From the NCBI RefSeq assembly GCF_963678635.1, contig NC_087063.1, positions 44,620,101 through 44,684,100 of the forward strand: DNA of 64,000 nucleotides. The letters are read 5' to 3'. The position numbers were made by a program, and so were the translations under genes. This document shows positions 33,223 through 45,303 of this stretch, piece after piece (position 1 is the first letter of the stretch; every line of letters starts with the position of its first letter). Source of the stretch: Symsagittifera roscoffensis (taxonomy: Eukaryota > Xenacoelomorpha > Acoela > Convolutidae). The notes below the pieces were generated by a model. That model had not been told where the DNA came from. It saw nothing but the letters and a program-made list of their open reading frames with translations, and made no database searches.

Positions 33223-33359
33223 ATTGTTTGCCCTTGCAACTCTATTAGCTTACAATACGTCTCAAATGGTTTCCATAACCTTTCAAATTTTTTCAGCGGT
33301 TAATCTATTAGTTTTTTTTTTAAATTTATTTTTATTTTATTTTTGAAGTTATTTGCTGC

Positions 33360-34120
33360 AGAGAATTGTCTGATTCATCACTTTTTTCTGCTCCATCATC
33401 ACCATCTCCACTGAAATTAGTAAGTGCAGATAAATTCCTTTTCCGAGGATTTGGCAGCACATCATTAAGGGTTAAAGGAATAGGAGTTGTTGTATTTAAT
33501 GGTGGTGGATAGTCGTGGTTAGCTTTTTGATCTCAAAACCGCTGTAAACTTTTGAGGTGAGACAATTTTTTTAGAGTGATGGATGATAAAGGACTTGAGA
33601 TTGTGATACGGATTTTCGTCTGGAGCAAAAGTCTTGCGAGGTAGGAGGATAAATTCTTCAGCATAAATGCTTGATTTCCTAGTTTTTCATATGTATATAA
33701 CCCAATTTTCCGATTATATTTACCAAAGAAATTTTGTTTGTCAAATATTTCCATTTTTCTTAGATGCTAAACACAGGGTGAAAAGTTTTCTCAAAAGTCG
33801 TTTTCTGACTCTCGATGAAACTTCTGACAGCTGGAACATACTAAAGAAAATCATTTACAAAACAATCGCACAGAAATCTTATAAAGAGTGAACCACCTGT
33901 TGTCAAAATTGATCTAGAATGCTGATTTTTTCGAATTTGTTTCAATATAAATCATTTTTTTCTCTCTCAATTTCAATAGTTGTGATGACGGTTTTTGAGG
34001 ATGGTAAGCGGAGAAAGTTTGTCGACGATGAACTAAGTATGACGAAAAACGAAATTGTTTTGAAACGGACCTTATCAGACTATCTTTTGTTGAAATAATC
34101 GTATTCATTATCACAACTTG
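33360..34120 (-). pseudogene. Unidentified degenerate coding region, minus strand
   Basis: Minus-strand translation in the interval keeps protein-like stretches across frames: 33914-34114, 33533-33754 (AFMLKNLSSYLARLLLQTKI), then a Pro/Asp-rich part (LNDVLPNPRKRNLSALTNF, SGDGDDGAEKSDESDNS). Probably one decayed Polinton gene. No catalytic motif was recognised. Confidence 0.3.
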
Positions 34121-34180
34121 GGATTTTGTGACATGTCACCAACTGTTTTGGACAGCATCGAAAATTAAATGGCATTCTCG

Positions 34181-34459
34181 TCACAACTTAGTTTGTAAAA
34201 AAATTTTTTGAAATAAATAAAGATAGCTTAATGAAAATAAACAGACTTGTGTGAATAATGCAACTTCTGCAGACGGAAGAAAATTAGGAGTGCAAAATTT
34301 CCACGATCTATTTTCTTCGGATAAAGACTGTTCGTTACCACCAAAGTCTACAAAGTCGCAATCAATATATTTGAGAGTTGTTTTTCTCATTTTCCAATTG
34401 TACTGGAAGACTTTTTTTGCTGATTTGTAACCAGGTTGATAGTTACAACTGAAAACCAA
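34181..34459 (-). CDS. Hypothetical ORF, minus strand, Polinton-linked
   Basis: A 92-codon frame (MVFSCNYQPGYKSAKKVFQY and onward) with an acidic middle and a hydrophobic end. No recognised domain. It lies on the coding strand of the neighbouring relics. Confidence 0.25.
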   Translation of the reverse strand: MVFSCNYQPGYKSAKKVFQYNWKMRKTTLKYIDCDFVDFGGNEQSLSEENRSWKFCTPNFLPSAEVALFTQVCLFSLSYLYLFQKIFLQTKL

Positions 34460-34739
34460 TCGCTTTTTTTCTTTCTGAGCGATTGACGGTTGGTTTTCAT
34501 TTTATTATATATCTTGCTATGATTTGTCTGTTATATGTATCCATACAATTTTTTCTACAACACTTTTGGTCAATTCTCACCTTTCAAGTTCAAATTTTGC
34601 GTGTTTTTTGGCAGAAAAAGTTTTTGAAATTTTTCAGTTTCAAAAATCACAGGCTATCAACTATTAATCACACAAGAACACATTAAAATGAGTGCAATCA
34701 CTTAATATATATATGATAGTAATCAGATCGCTTGCTATA

Positions 34740-36783
34740 TGTGTGCTTCTTTATTCCGGTTCCACAGGCAAATCATTTCCTCGTTCAATGAAGAAGAATT
34801 TTTTTTTGTGAACTTGTCATGGTTACAATTAGGTTTAAACTTTAATGTAAATTGAGCAAGATTTAGATTTCTGATGGTGGCGTAAATTAAATGTATTTCT
34901 TCAATGATATAAGTTTTGACTAAATCTTGTAGTCCACATGGAAGCTGCTAGTCATGCAAATGGATTTGTCCTCTTTCTTCCAGCTGAGGTTGCCTGAATT
35001 GACTGTCGAACTGTAACGGGTCTGGACATTTTACAGTTGAAAGTAGTCAAGAAAAGTAAAAATTTTCCGTAAATAATCGATTTTGATATCGCTCATTGTA
35101 ATTTGCTCGAGCTTTTATAGGAGAGGTTTTCCTTGACAATCTAAAATGCCTGTCCGCGGTAGAATAATTCATTGCTTGGGGTAGATTGTTTTCAAAAATT
35201 TCATTAGTCATCGAAGCGTAAGCCATTAAGTTTGAAGATAAGGTTGCTTGCATCATAGTACAGCTCATTTTGTATCCAATAGAAAAAAATTTTGGTTTCT
35301 CTTCGGGTACAATGTCTTAATAAGTGATGAGAGAGAAATAAATGAGAATGTCGTATGCAAATATGTTTTTCTTGACTCAACATCTGATTAATTTTCGGAC
35401 AGTCAATATCTTTTAAAATGATTATTGTTAATTTCAAAAACTCAGTTTTTAAAACTGATTTTTGTGTAGCTTTAGCAAAAATTTGGGAGTTTGGATTCCT
35501 TAGACGAATGCCGTTACAAATTTGATTCAAAAAAGAGTAAGGGTATTCACCTTTATCCTAAGGAAGCACGTGCAGAAATTTACATATCTAATTATAAGCT
35601 TTTTTATCTTCTAATTAAATAGGACTGGCAGAAATTGAATTGTAGCAAATGAAAAAGCAGAGCAAACAAAAAGTACCTCCTTGATGAATGGTTTCCTGCC
35701 GCATTTGAATCCTTCAATGTCTGAAATAATGGAAAAGTTAAAAAACAAATTTTTGGTTTACTTTTTTCGGGATAACATGAATTTCACTCAACCTTGAACA
35801 TATGAAACAACTTTGGTTTGAATGATTTAAGAAATAACCGAAACGCAATACCTGTCACGTGACCTATATAAAAAAATTTATTTGGACAGGGCAAAAAGTT
35901 TTTGTCCCCAGGTCCGGTATTTTTTTTCTTGCAAATACATGCTGCGTCATGCAATATAGCATGTATCTAAGAAATTTGAATTGTTTCAAGTGTTTGTCGA
36001 GCGAAGAATGGTTTAATCCAATTAAACTACCATACGGCTTGTTTTTCGAAACAAGATTCATTTTAATCTCGGCATCCAATTACAATCAAGCGGCTAAAAA
36101 GTACTGAATTCCGACTGATTTAATTGGATACTGACATTTGGCAACTGCTTGTGATGAACAAGTGATAGCTAGTGTAAGCTTGTCAAACAAATCACCGTTT
36201 CTATTGACATCTTTAGCAGATGAAACTAAAAATTTGAAGCAAGTAAAAATGCAAGGAACACTGAAACATTTAAGGGAAGGAAACAATTGCTTCAATTGTT
36301 CCTCTGAATCTACTTGAATCAATATGTAGTAATGGTAAATTTTTTCTTTGTCAACTGAAAAAAACAATTCTCAGATTTGAAGTGGTTTTCTAAAGCATGA
36401 ATTTTAAAGTTAGATAGATTGAGAATTTTTTCAGTAATAACAAATAAGAAACTTTGTTGAAATGTTTTGATGAAATCAGGAAACACAACTTCGAATGTAG
36501 CTTCTGCCGTTTTTTGAAAAAAATTTACTATGAGTCGTATTTGAAGTTTTTTTGTTTGAGGAAAATCGAGATATCTTGACTTGCTTGCAGTTAAACTCCG
36601 GGTTGCCTTCAGCGTCTTTAATTGCATTTTTGAAAGGTTTCAAGAATACATATAAACCAGTTTCGTCCTATGTTTTCAATGTAGCACGCTCTACTCTTTT
36701 ACGGTTTTCCAAAATATCAAAATAGCAATCGCCAAACTCTTTATCTGCGATTGCAGAGATGTTTGTTTTGGTTTTACCCATTG
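34740..36783 (-). pseudogene. Unidentified long decayed gene(s), minus strand
   Basis: An ATG at 36783 opens MGKTKTNISAIADKEFGDCY and runs about 37 codons to a stop. Protein-like frames continue at 36319-36627 (LIVNFFQKTAEATFEVVFPD), 36086-36367, 35864-36079, 35204-35530 and 35047-35268 (NEIFENNLPQAMNYSTADRH), in changing frames. They look like one or two genes broken by frameshifts, placed between the integrase and polymerase relics of the Polinton. Family not recognised. Packaging or capsid genes would be expected in such a place, but nothing proves it. Confidence 0.35.
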
Positions 36784-37627
36784 TAACGAGTAAAAATGCA
36801 GAGTAACGGATTCCAAAATTGAATAGTAAGAAACGGTTTCAATGGATTGTATAGGTTTGCAAAACAAAGCGTTGTATCCGTTTCAACACAAGCACAGATT
36901 TACTTTATATCGCAAGCGTATTCGATTGCAATTTGGTTCACGTGGAAAAATATTTTGAGCATTTGCAACTGATTATAATTTTAATGGGCGTCATAAGTCA
37001 CAATGTTTAAAGGTAGTGTTTCAAAGCAGGAACTTGTTTGAAAGCAAATTAGATATACATAGGATACCGTACAAGGCAACATAAAAAAATTATAAGCCCT
37101 CCCTCGGTAATTTGATAAGAAACTACATAAGATGTCCCATTATATCGGATTTTAGAAGACCATTCCCTATTTCACTCTTTCGTTGAAATTTCCCAATTCA
37201 TTTCATTTTCTTTTCTTTTTGCGTTACGTTTGTTACTTTTTTTTTTTCAAAATGCCCTGCAAAATTATTGCCAGATTTTCTAATCACGAAGGAACCAATT
37301 TTAACATGAAATCAACCTTGGTGGTTTTGTTGCAATATTTAATCAACAAAAAACATCATAAAACCCAAAACTTTTCAAAATTTATTCAGTAAACTTTCTT
37401 TAAAGAATGCAGAGGAAGACGAAGAACTCAATTTGAAATATTAGAGTTATCTCACAAATTCTGAAAATTAGGCTAATCCCGACCAAACTCTCTCTATTCA
37501 GTTTGATATTTCAACTTTAAAAGGGCAGTAAAAAATTTTGTTTAAGTACTAATGTGATGTTACTCCTATTTATGAAATTCAAATACAAAATTTTAGTGAA
37601 ACTGATTAATTTGACCGTTGATGGGGA

Positions 37628-37855
37628 ATGGAGCGGATTGAGTCAGTATCATTTATTATCCCGAAAGCTGATCTTTCTCCTGCAGTGTCATCATGGCTTG
37701 ACGAACCAGGTTGCCCAACTACAACGCGCACTCCTGTAGTAACAGTGGTTAACCACATGGAAAACTCGAACCCTTCTCTATGTCCAGCGCCAAAGAGAAA
37801 GCAGAAGCTAACAAAATTGATAAAAAAAACTCCGGAGTATTTGGATGTTACATAA
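37628..37855 (+). CDS. Hypothetical small ORF, duplication copy 1
   Basis: The 75-codon frame holds SFIIPKADLSPAVSSWLDEP and a basic end (PKRKQKLTKLIKKTPEYLDV). Its twin at 44688-44975 keeps the same frame with several substitutions and a different end. Family unknown. It could be an upstream exon or gene of the Polinton. Confidence 0.3.
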   Translation: MERIESVSFIIPKADLSPAVSSWLDEPGCPTTTRTPVVTVVNHMENSNPSLCPAPKRKQKLTKLIKKTPEYLDVT

Positions 37856-38015
37856 CTTTGAAACTGAGATTGAGATGGTGTGTTTTTCCTTTATTGATTT
37901 TATTGTGTGTAATATTTAAACTTGAAACTGAGATTGAGATTTAAAAGCTTTCATTTTGTTTTATTGTGTATAAAAATATTCCTAACTAAAGTTTTCCTCT
38001 CATAATGCTTCGCTT

Positions 38016-38249
38016 ATCAAGTTGTTAGGAAAAGTAGAGCATAATGAACCATTTTGTAAGCGATTGTTGGACAAGTCGTTCATCAATATACAAAAAAACT
38101 TAAAATTTCAAATCTCGGAAAATTTTCTGAAAATTTATCTCCTAAACTTGAGGTCCTGTAGTCCTCAAGCATCTGTACAAAAGTATTTAACTGGTTGAGA
38201 GAAGCATTTTGATATGTCGCACGACTATGGTCAGACCGTCCATTGAAGG
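38016..38249 (+). pseudogene. Hypothetical ORF, interrupted twin of 45079-45303
   Basis: Aligns with the 74-codon frame of copy 2 (LDKSFINIQKNLKFQISENF) but carries a TGA where copy 2 has a Trp-Gly pair (TGGTTGAGAG against TGGTTGGGAG). Confidence 0.35.
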
Positions 38250-39409
38250 GACACAGACTTGATCCTATGCCATTTTTCTATCTTTTTGTTACAAGGTCCG
38301 AATACAGTCTTCTGTTAGTCCAAATTCAATATACCACTTATATGGCTGCTCTAACCAAGCTACACATTTTTTAGACAGGGCTCAGAAACCGTAACCCAGT
38401 TTTTTGAGGAGATCAACACTTCAAGCACAAGAAAGTTTAATTTTTAATAGTTGTTTTTGATTAGTAAAGAAAATGGGATGTTTCAAGTGGAAAAAGTGTA
38501 GTATTTTCAACCTCTGCTGCAGAGACCCTTAAATAAAATCTTTACGTAATTTCACGTTTTTGGCAGGAAACACTCAAATCTTTACTCCTCCATGACAACA
38601 AACCCACCTTCATTATTATTTTTTAGTTTTGAAGGCAATTGCTAGATTATAAAATCTAGTTGCAAAGTTTCTTTAAACTCATTGTTTTTAAAACCCTCCA
38701 TTACATCCAGTAACCAAATTAGTGAATGTTTAAGCCTATCAAATAACTGATAACAAACAGCAACTAATTGGCTCAACAAGTCTATCTGTAATTGAATCAG
38801 TCTTTTGACATTTTCAAACGAAAAAACCTGTGTTCAAACAAAGAACTAGCTTGTTAAGACAATAAATAAAAAAACACATGCTCAGTATTAGGTTAAGCTC
38901 AGTTTATGTTTGTGTTTTCGAATTATTCCGTACTTCGTGACGTCTTTTTTGAAATGTGAAACTCAAAACTAAATAAACTATTTTGAAATCGTTTCCGTGC
39001 TCACGTAACTCTGACCGAGTTAATTATATTTGAGTTTTATCATCTTTAGTAAAATTGTGCGAATATTTTTTATTAATCAAGCTATGTCAACCAATTGGAT
39101 TTCAGCATGTACAATAAGGCGGGATATTGAACATAACTCGAATTTTGACTTTTGACGGAAAAACTGGTTCAAATTCAAATTTGCGGGTGCAAAACACAAA
39201 CTTTTTTCTCTGGAATTGGTGGACGAACAGTTATGTTTTCCTTTTTTCTGTTGTTTATGTTGAATTCATCTGACTCTACTTCTTTCTAATAAACTATTGC
39301 TTAAAAATCAATTTCAAAAAACGCATGTTTTGTTCACTGATATGTGCAAATAAGAGCAAAAGAAGTCGTCATGAGCGTGAAAAACAATTTGTTGGAAAAA
39401 ACCTAATGG

Positions 39410-42400
39410 TGTTCATTTACGGCTCAGATCCTCTCAAAATTCCAAAACCTTTTTTTCACACCCATGGTCAATTTGGAGTTGTTTGTGATTAGTGCAATTT
39501 GGGCTTTCGTTTGCCAAAAAAAAATCATCATCTCATTTACTAGCAGTTCATGGTCTACCTTTTAAGAGAGCTGCTTCTGCTGACTTAGCTAGTACAAGTG
39601 CGGCTGCTGATGCTGCTCTCGGTGATGTGCATGCAGCTGATGGAGACAAAATCAACGGCACAAGTCTTCAAAAAAGTGACTCTGCTTTTTTTTGGTGTTC
39701 ATGAGACATAAGTGATTGGCGGGAATTAACCAACGGATGACAATCGATCGATTTATCTTTTGCAATTTATGCACGACAAAAAATACCGAATTCAAAAACT
39801 CATAAAGGAACGTGTTGCGGAACGACCATGAAAAAATCAGTTCAGCGCTAATTTGGGTTTGGTAAAACCTAGAGCAACAATCGATTCTAGTAATGTAAAG
39901 CCGGACGAGCGGATTGGCATTTATGCAAATTGTGACATGAAATCAGTGATGAGCATGGGACTAGAAGATGACGAGCTTTCTAATTTGGTCGAAGAAATGC
40001 AAGCAATTTTGAAGTTTTTGCATCTTATGGAAGCGGCTGGGTTTCGCAACACATCATTCAAGTTTTTGTTAATCCGTGGATCGTCTTATATTGACTTGCC
40101 TTTCAAATTTGAGAATCCTTGAGTTTGATAAACATTAGAAATCACGATGATCATTATTGCTTCAGACTTTGCTTTACGGCTGCTAATAGTCTGAAGCATG
40201 GTATTGACCTACTTCTGACTGATCAACAAAAAGCAAACCCAACAGCTGCGCGAACACAAACTGATTCCTACACTGCTGAAAGTGCACACAAAGCCATAGG
40301 TTTTTTTAAATTGCCCATGAGTTTCGCATCATTTGAAAACTTCGAAAAACCCTACGATGAGCGGGTGAATGTGATTTTGCACCAAAATGAAGGTTTGTTG
40401 CCAATGTATATATCAAAACGACCAAACATTGAAATATTTTCCATCAGCCTGTTTCTTTTGTATGAGCCTGCAAAGCATCTCTATGTGCTAAATAACCAAA
40501 TTGCTAAAGCTCATCTGTGAAATTCAAGTATATAAGAATCGCCCATTCACGGACTTAGGTAGAAACTGTTTTCACATCAGCTGGAGTGTTGAAGCTCATG
40601 AGCAACACATCCAGTCTTGTAAGGACCATGAACCTGCCCTAGTAGTCGTGCCTTCAGCAGAAAAAGGTACGAACCGACACAAGTCCAAAAACCTTCAGGC
40701 CTTGTGATTTGTACCACTTGTGATTTATTTCGACCTTGATTTTTTTTCTAAAAACTGTACATTCTTGTCCTGATACTCCTTCGCAATCAGCAATCCAACC
40801 GAATTGTACAAAAACCTCTTTGTTCTACTTATTCGACTATGAAAACTCTGACCAATGCGTGAAAAAGTTTCTCAACCTGTTGCATCAGTTAGCGAGAGAA
40901 ACATATGATCAAAAGTGACGGTTTCCTCATTTCCTAGGAAGTCAAGAGTCGTTGAACAAAGAAAATAAATCAATGTGTTGGATTTGCTGTTCACCAATGA
41001 AAACGAAAAATGTTCGGACAATTGTCATTTTCTGGAAAGTTTCTGGAATGGTCACATGAAAAATGCAATCTAGCAAGACGAACTGTGAATTTCAAACAAG
41101 TCATTGGAGATAATATCCAGTTTTATGACCTTCACCACATATGTCTGTCATTGCATGAAAGCGAGCCAACCAATACAATGAGTGTTACACCCAGCACCGA
41201 TGAAAAATTTAAATTGTTAAGCATTGGACTCCTTATTAAAACTATAAAAAGGAAGAATGGAGCTGATCAAAAAATTTTCGAGTACCTCAGAGTCATTGAC
41301 TGATGCAAGTTTTCGAATCCTTCGTTCCAAAAATTGGATGATGATCAACCAGTGCAAAAATTTCGATTTTAAACAAGTATTTTGCAAACCAGACGGATGA
41401 GTAACGAGCACTGATGCGATAAAAAGATTTCTACCATTATTCACACATGGATGAAAGAGAAAAATTTTCAGAAAAAGAACTGCCTCCCACGCAGCATTGG
41501 TCCGATGTTTTGAATAGGGAAAAGTTGCTGCTTCAGAAGCGGATCTAGAAAACGCAAGGAAAGTTTTTAGAGAGTTCAAATGTCACAACTTGTAGGACTA
41601 TCACAACTTGTATCTGAAGTGTGATACACTCCTTGTTTGCGTTTTTGGAGAGTTTCGACAAAAAAACTTTACGCACACTTTTAGTGCTTCGAACTTAGCT
41701 GGAGACTCCTTCAAACTCCTTCAGCTTATATCAGACCGCAAGCGTCTCACAGCGGTTGAGAATATGATGCGAGGTGACACTGCATCTCTGTTCCATAGTC
41801 GCTTTTTCAATGCAAACAACAAAGAATTGCCCAACTTCAACCCATGTCAGCATAGCACCTACGGTTTTATGATCGACGCGATTAACCTCTCTGGCGGCGT
41901 CATGCAAATGGAAAAATTACCGGAGCGTAACTTTGAGTAATAAGAGTATCTGGACGACGAGGTTATTTTGAACCAACTCCATAAAACTACCGAAGACTCT
42001 CTGATTGGATTTATATTAGAAGTATATCTCAAGTTTTCAGAAGAACTACATAACAGTCATCATGAACACGTTTTAGCTCCTACCAAAGAAATAGTACCCC
42101 AGGATTGGTTACTGGAGTCCCTACCAAACAAATTTACTCGGTCAGATGAGAAATCAAGAAATTGCAAGACGTTCAATTGGTAAGACCAAGAAATTAGTGC
42201 AGACGTTGCATGACAAATCAAACTATACAATCAATTGCAAAATTCCGCAACTATAAGTTAGGTTGGGTTTAAAAGTTAAAAAAAGTGCACCGTGTGCTGA
42301 AGTTTGAAGCATGGTCGGAATCAAATACTACTGAACACGACTAAGCGCCAACATGCTTGAGGACGACAAAAATTTTTAGGACGATTTGTACAAACTTCTT

Positions 42401-42616
42401 AACAACTGTGATTATGGGAAAAACATGGGAGTCAAAGCGCAAACGGACGCCTTGCGAGAATATCAAGCCGCCTGGCGAGAAATTACTGGATTTGAATTCA
42501 AATCCTACAAACTTTTCGGGGAAAATTTGGCAGCGCTCACTTCGAATCTAACAAACTTTTACTGGGATGTGCCAACAATTGTCGGGGCTAGTCCAAAAAA
42601 GGAACGTTTTGAATGA
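39410..42616 (+). pseudogene. Polinton-type family-B DNA polymerase, copy 1, disrupted
   Basis: Frames in order: 39492-39704 (HLLAVHGLPFKRAASADLAS), 39853-40122, 40119-40520 (SLINIRNHDDHYCFRLCFTA, LPMSFASFENFEKP), 40501-40707 with a C2H2-like finger, the exonuclease-type region, then 41010-41303 with an endonuclease-VII-like block (EKCNLARRTVNFKQVIGDN). Further on are 41608-41940 and DDLYKLLNNCDYGKNMG at 42386. This fits the protein-primed-type PolB of Polintons, with the endo-VII-like insert and motif B (K-L-x-N-N-x-x-x-G-K). The motif-A Asp block reads FMIDAINLSGGVM. The gene stops before the Y-x-D-T-D motif C, and many stops interrupt it. Confidence 0.75.
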
Positions 42617-42682
42617 ACTTGACTTGTCAAACTACCCAAAAAACCACCCTATCTAAGATCCGAAAAACAAGAATGTTCGTTT

Positions 42683-43790
42683 TAAAATTCAAGGAAGAGT
42701 TTTCAGGGAACATAACACTTTATAACCCTCTAAACCAAGCTTTTTTCCATTTTGTCCAGAGTTAATCATTTTCTCAGCCTTACTTTTGAGCATGGATTTT
42801 TATTTTAATTAAATTCCAGTGGGCGATGATTGTTTTTTTTGTTGTTTGTGGGCAAAAATAAGTCGTCGGTTTTTTTGTTTTTCTGTAGAACAATTTTTTT
42901 CGTTTGCCGAAAACTTTCTTTTTTTCGCAAAAAAGATGTTTCATTTGAAATAAAAACTTTTTTTCCGTGGGCAGAGTTTTTTTGATAAAAATTTCATTAT
43001 GGGCGAGAATTTTGTTGGAAAAAAAGTTTTTTGTGCCTGGAAAATTTCTTTTTGAGAAAAAAAAGTTTTTTAGTCGGTGATATTTTTTTTGAAAAAAAAA
43101 TTGTCGGCGAAAATTTTTTTGTGATGATTGATTTTTCACTTTTTTGGAAATTTTTTAAAAGATTTCTGTTTTTAAGGTCACACTTGACCTTCAACTCACC
43201 GTTTGTTGCACCCGGACTTAAAACCTTTAAAATTCAAGGAAGAGTTTTCAGGCAACATATTAGTTTATAACCCTCTAACCCAAGCTTTTTTCCATTTTGT
43301 CCAGAATTAATCACTTTTATCAGCCTTATTTTCGAGTACGGATTTTTATTTTATTATGATTTCAGTGGGCGATGCTTGTTTTTTTCAACTTTTTTGTGGG
43401 TAAATGTGTGTCGGTTTTTATTTTCTGAAGAACATTTTTTTTTCGTTCGCCGAAAACTTTTTTTTTAGCAGAAATGATGTTTCATTTGAAATAAAATTTT
43501 TTTTTGTGGGTAGAAATTTTTTTTTGAAAAAAATTTCATTATGGGTGAGGATTTTTGAAAAAAAAATTTTGAGCGGGGAAAATTTCTTTTTTGAGAAAAA
43601 TTTTTTTTTAGTCGGTGATTGTTTTTTTTGTGATGCATAATTTTTCGTTTTTTTTTTTTGGAAATTTTTTAAAGTTATCTGATTTTAAGGTCACACTTTA
43701 CCTTCAGGTCACACTTTACCTTCAGGTCACCTTTCGTCCGGGCCCAACAAAACTCTCTTATTTCAACTTTAAGAGAGTTATGGCAAAGGA
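42683..43790 (+). repeat. T-rich tandem repeats of about 0.55 kb
   Basis: Two units (42683-43228 and 43229-43780) start with AAAATTCAAGGAAGAGTTTT and contain ATAACCCTCTAA, CCAAGCTTTTTTCCATTTTG, TTTCGTTTGCCGAAAACTTT or a close variant, and long T or A runs that could pair. Related units stand at 49190-49530 and 49540-49985. The Lys/Asn/Phe-rich frames in them (42780-43139, 43404-43640) are by-products of the composition. Confidence 0.75.
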
Positions 43791-44343
43791 GTGGGATCAC
43801 CCGGAAAACGGAGCTTCAACAAGTGCCCACGATCGACGGAGTGGCAATGGCCCAACCAACCTTGACACCTCAACAACCTTTACAGGACGAGGACGTTCCG
43901 AGTCCGCAGACACCACAAACACAGAATGGCAAAGAACCTTGATCCAATTTTTTGGGTTCCGGCTCAGGTAATCCAGCATACTTGAGTCGGCTGCTTATGC
44001 GAGCTGAAGACATCGAAGCGAATCCGGGCCCAACAAAATGCGGGTTGTGCAAGAAGGGAGCCAGAATCAACAGCATCAGGTGCACCTGGTGCCAAGATTG
44101 GATACACCAGAAATGCACCCCCTTGATGAGGAAAAAAATCCAAGAGTTGGGAAGACAAGAGAGGTAGTTTTGAATTTACAAAATGCATTGAAAGCAGAAT
44201 CAAAAAGAGAAAAAGAAGACCCAACGAAGACGCAACGAAGACGCAAATAAGTTAAGAAGAGAACGAAGGAAAAACAGAACACAAGAGAAAAGAGATCGAA
44301 AGAGAGCCCCACTCAAGACACTTCGATTCCTCAAAACACAATC
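43791..44343 (+). mobile_element. Non-LTR retrotransposon 5' fragment, copy A
   Basis: Covers only the 5' part of the element seen in full at 50-54.5 kb, ending at CAAAACACAATC where the duplication breakpoint lies. It keeps the best 2A-like motif of the window. A TGA at 43940 interrupts the frame between the probable start (ATG at 43847) and the 2A region. Confidence 0.8.
43952..44167 (+). pseudogene. ORF1-like region with 2A-like peptide and PHD-like finger, copy A
   Basis: Reads RAEDIEANPGPTK, where D-I-E-A-N-P-G-P (44009-44032) matches the 2A ribosome-skipping consensus D-x-E-x-N-P-G-P. Then come C-x2-C, ten residues, C-x2-C-x4-H-x2-C, the first part of a PHD-type zinc finger. The frame ends at TAG soon after, before the last Cys pair. 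2A sequences at the N-terminus of a PHD/LINE polyprotein are known in non-LTR elements of several invertebrates. The fold and activity here are inferred. Confidence 0.75.
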
Positions 44344-44687
44344 CGGAACCATTTTTAACATGAAATCAACCATGGTAATTTTGTTGCAATATTTAATGAA
44401 CAAAAAAACATCATAATACCCAAAAATTTTCAAATTTTATTCAGCAAACTTTCCTTAACGAATGTAGAGGAAGACGAAGAACTCAATATGAAATATTAGT
44501 GTTATCTCACAAATTCTGGAAAATATGCTAATCCCGACGAAACTCTCTCTATTCAGTTTGATATTTCAACTTTAACAAGGGCAGGAAAAAATTTTGTTTA
44601 AGTAATATTGTGATCATTAGTTATCCTATTTATGAAATTCCAATACAAAATTTTAGTGAAACTGATTATTTTGACCGTTGATGGGGA

Positions 44688-44975
44688 ATGGAGCAGATTG
44701 AGTCAGTATCATTAATTATCCCGAAAGCTGATCCTTCTCCTGCAGTGTCATCATGGCTTGACGAACCAGGTTGCCCAACTACAACGCGCACTCCTGTAGT
44801 AACAGTGATTAACCAAATGGAAAACTTGACCCCTTCTCTATGTCTAGCGCCAAAGAGAAAGCGGAAGCTAACAAAAATGAAAAACCTCCGGAGTATTTGG
44901 ATGTTAGATAACTTTGAAACTGAGATTGTGATGGTGTGTTTTTCCTTTCTTGATTTTATTGTGTGTAATATTTAA
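44688..44975 (+). CDS. Hypothetical small ORF, duplication copy 2
   Basis: Twin of 37628-37855, with the shared core SPAVSSWLDEPGCPTTTRTP. The C-terminus differs because of a frameshift. No recognised family. Confidence 0.3.
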   Translation: MEQIESVSLIIPKADPSPAVSSWLDEPGCPTTTRTPVVTVINQMENLTPSLCLAPKRKRKLTKMKNLRSIWMLDNFETEIVMVCFSFLDFIVCNI

Positions 44976-45078
44976 ACTTGAAACTGAGATTGAGATTTAA
45001 TAGCTTTCATTTTGTTTTATTGTGTATAAAAATTTTCCTAATTAAAATTCTCCGACTCATAATGCTTCACTTATCAAG

Positions 45079-45303
45079 TTGTTAGGAAAAGTTGAGTATA
45101 ATGAACCACTTTGCAAGGGATTGTTGGACAAGTCGTTCATCAATATACAAAAAAAATTCAAATTTCAAATCTCGGAAAATTTTCTGAAAATTTATCTCGT
45201 AAACTTGAGGTCCTGTACTCCTCGAACATCTGTACAAAAGTACTTAACTGGTTGGGAGAAGCATTTTGATATGTCGCACGACTTGGGTCAGACCGTCCAT
45301 TGA
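45079..45303 (+). CDS. Hypothetical 74-residue ORF, duplication copy 2
   Basis: Reads LLDKSFINIQKKFKFQISEN and onward. Copy 1 (38016-38249) has one stop in it. No domain recognised. Confidence 0.3.
   Translation: MLGKVEYNEPLCKGLLDKSFINIQKKFKFQISENFLKIYLVNLRSCTPRTSVQKYLTGWEKHFDMSHDLGQTVH

Larger units (their letters stand above)
37291..44344 (+). repeat. Segmental duplication, copy 1 (about 7.05 kb)
   Basis: From GGAACCA at 37291 to CAAAACACAATC at 44343 this region is repeated, in direct orientation and end to end, as 44345-50934. It holds two small ORFs, the PolB pseudogene, T-rich tandem repeats and the 5' part of a non-LTR retrotransposon. The right breakpoint cuts the retrotransposon at the same base where copy 2 continues into the full element. 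Confidence 0.85.

Noticed and set aside
42780-43640. Lys/Asn/Phe-rich ORFs in the T-rich repeats
   Set aside because: Low-complexity A and T runs create them on both strands. They are not conserved as protein between units.
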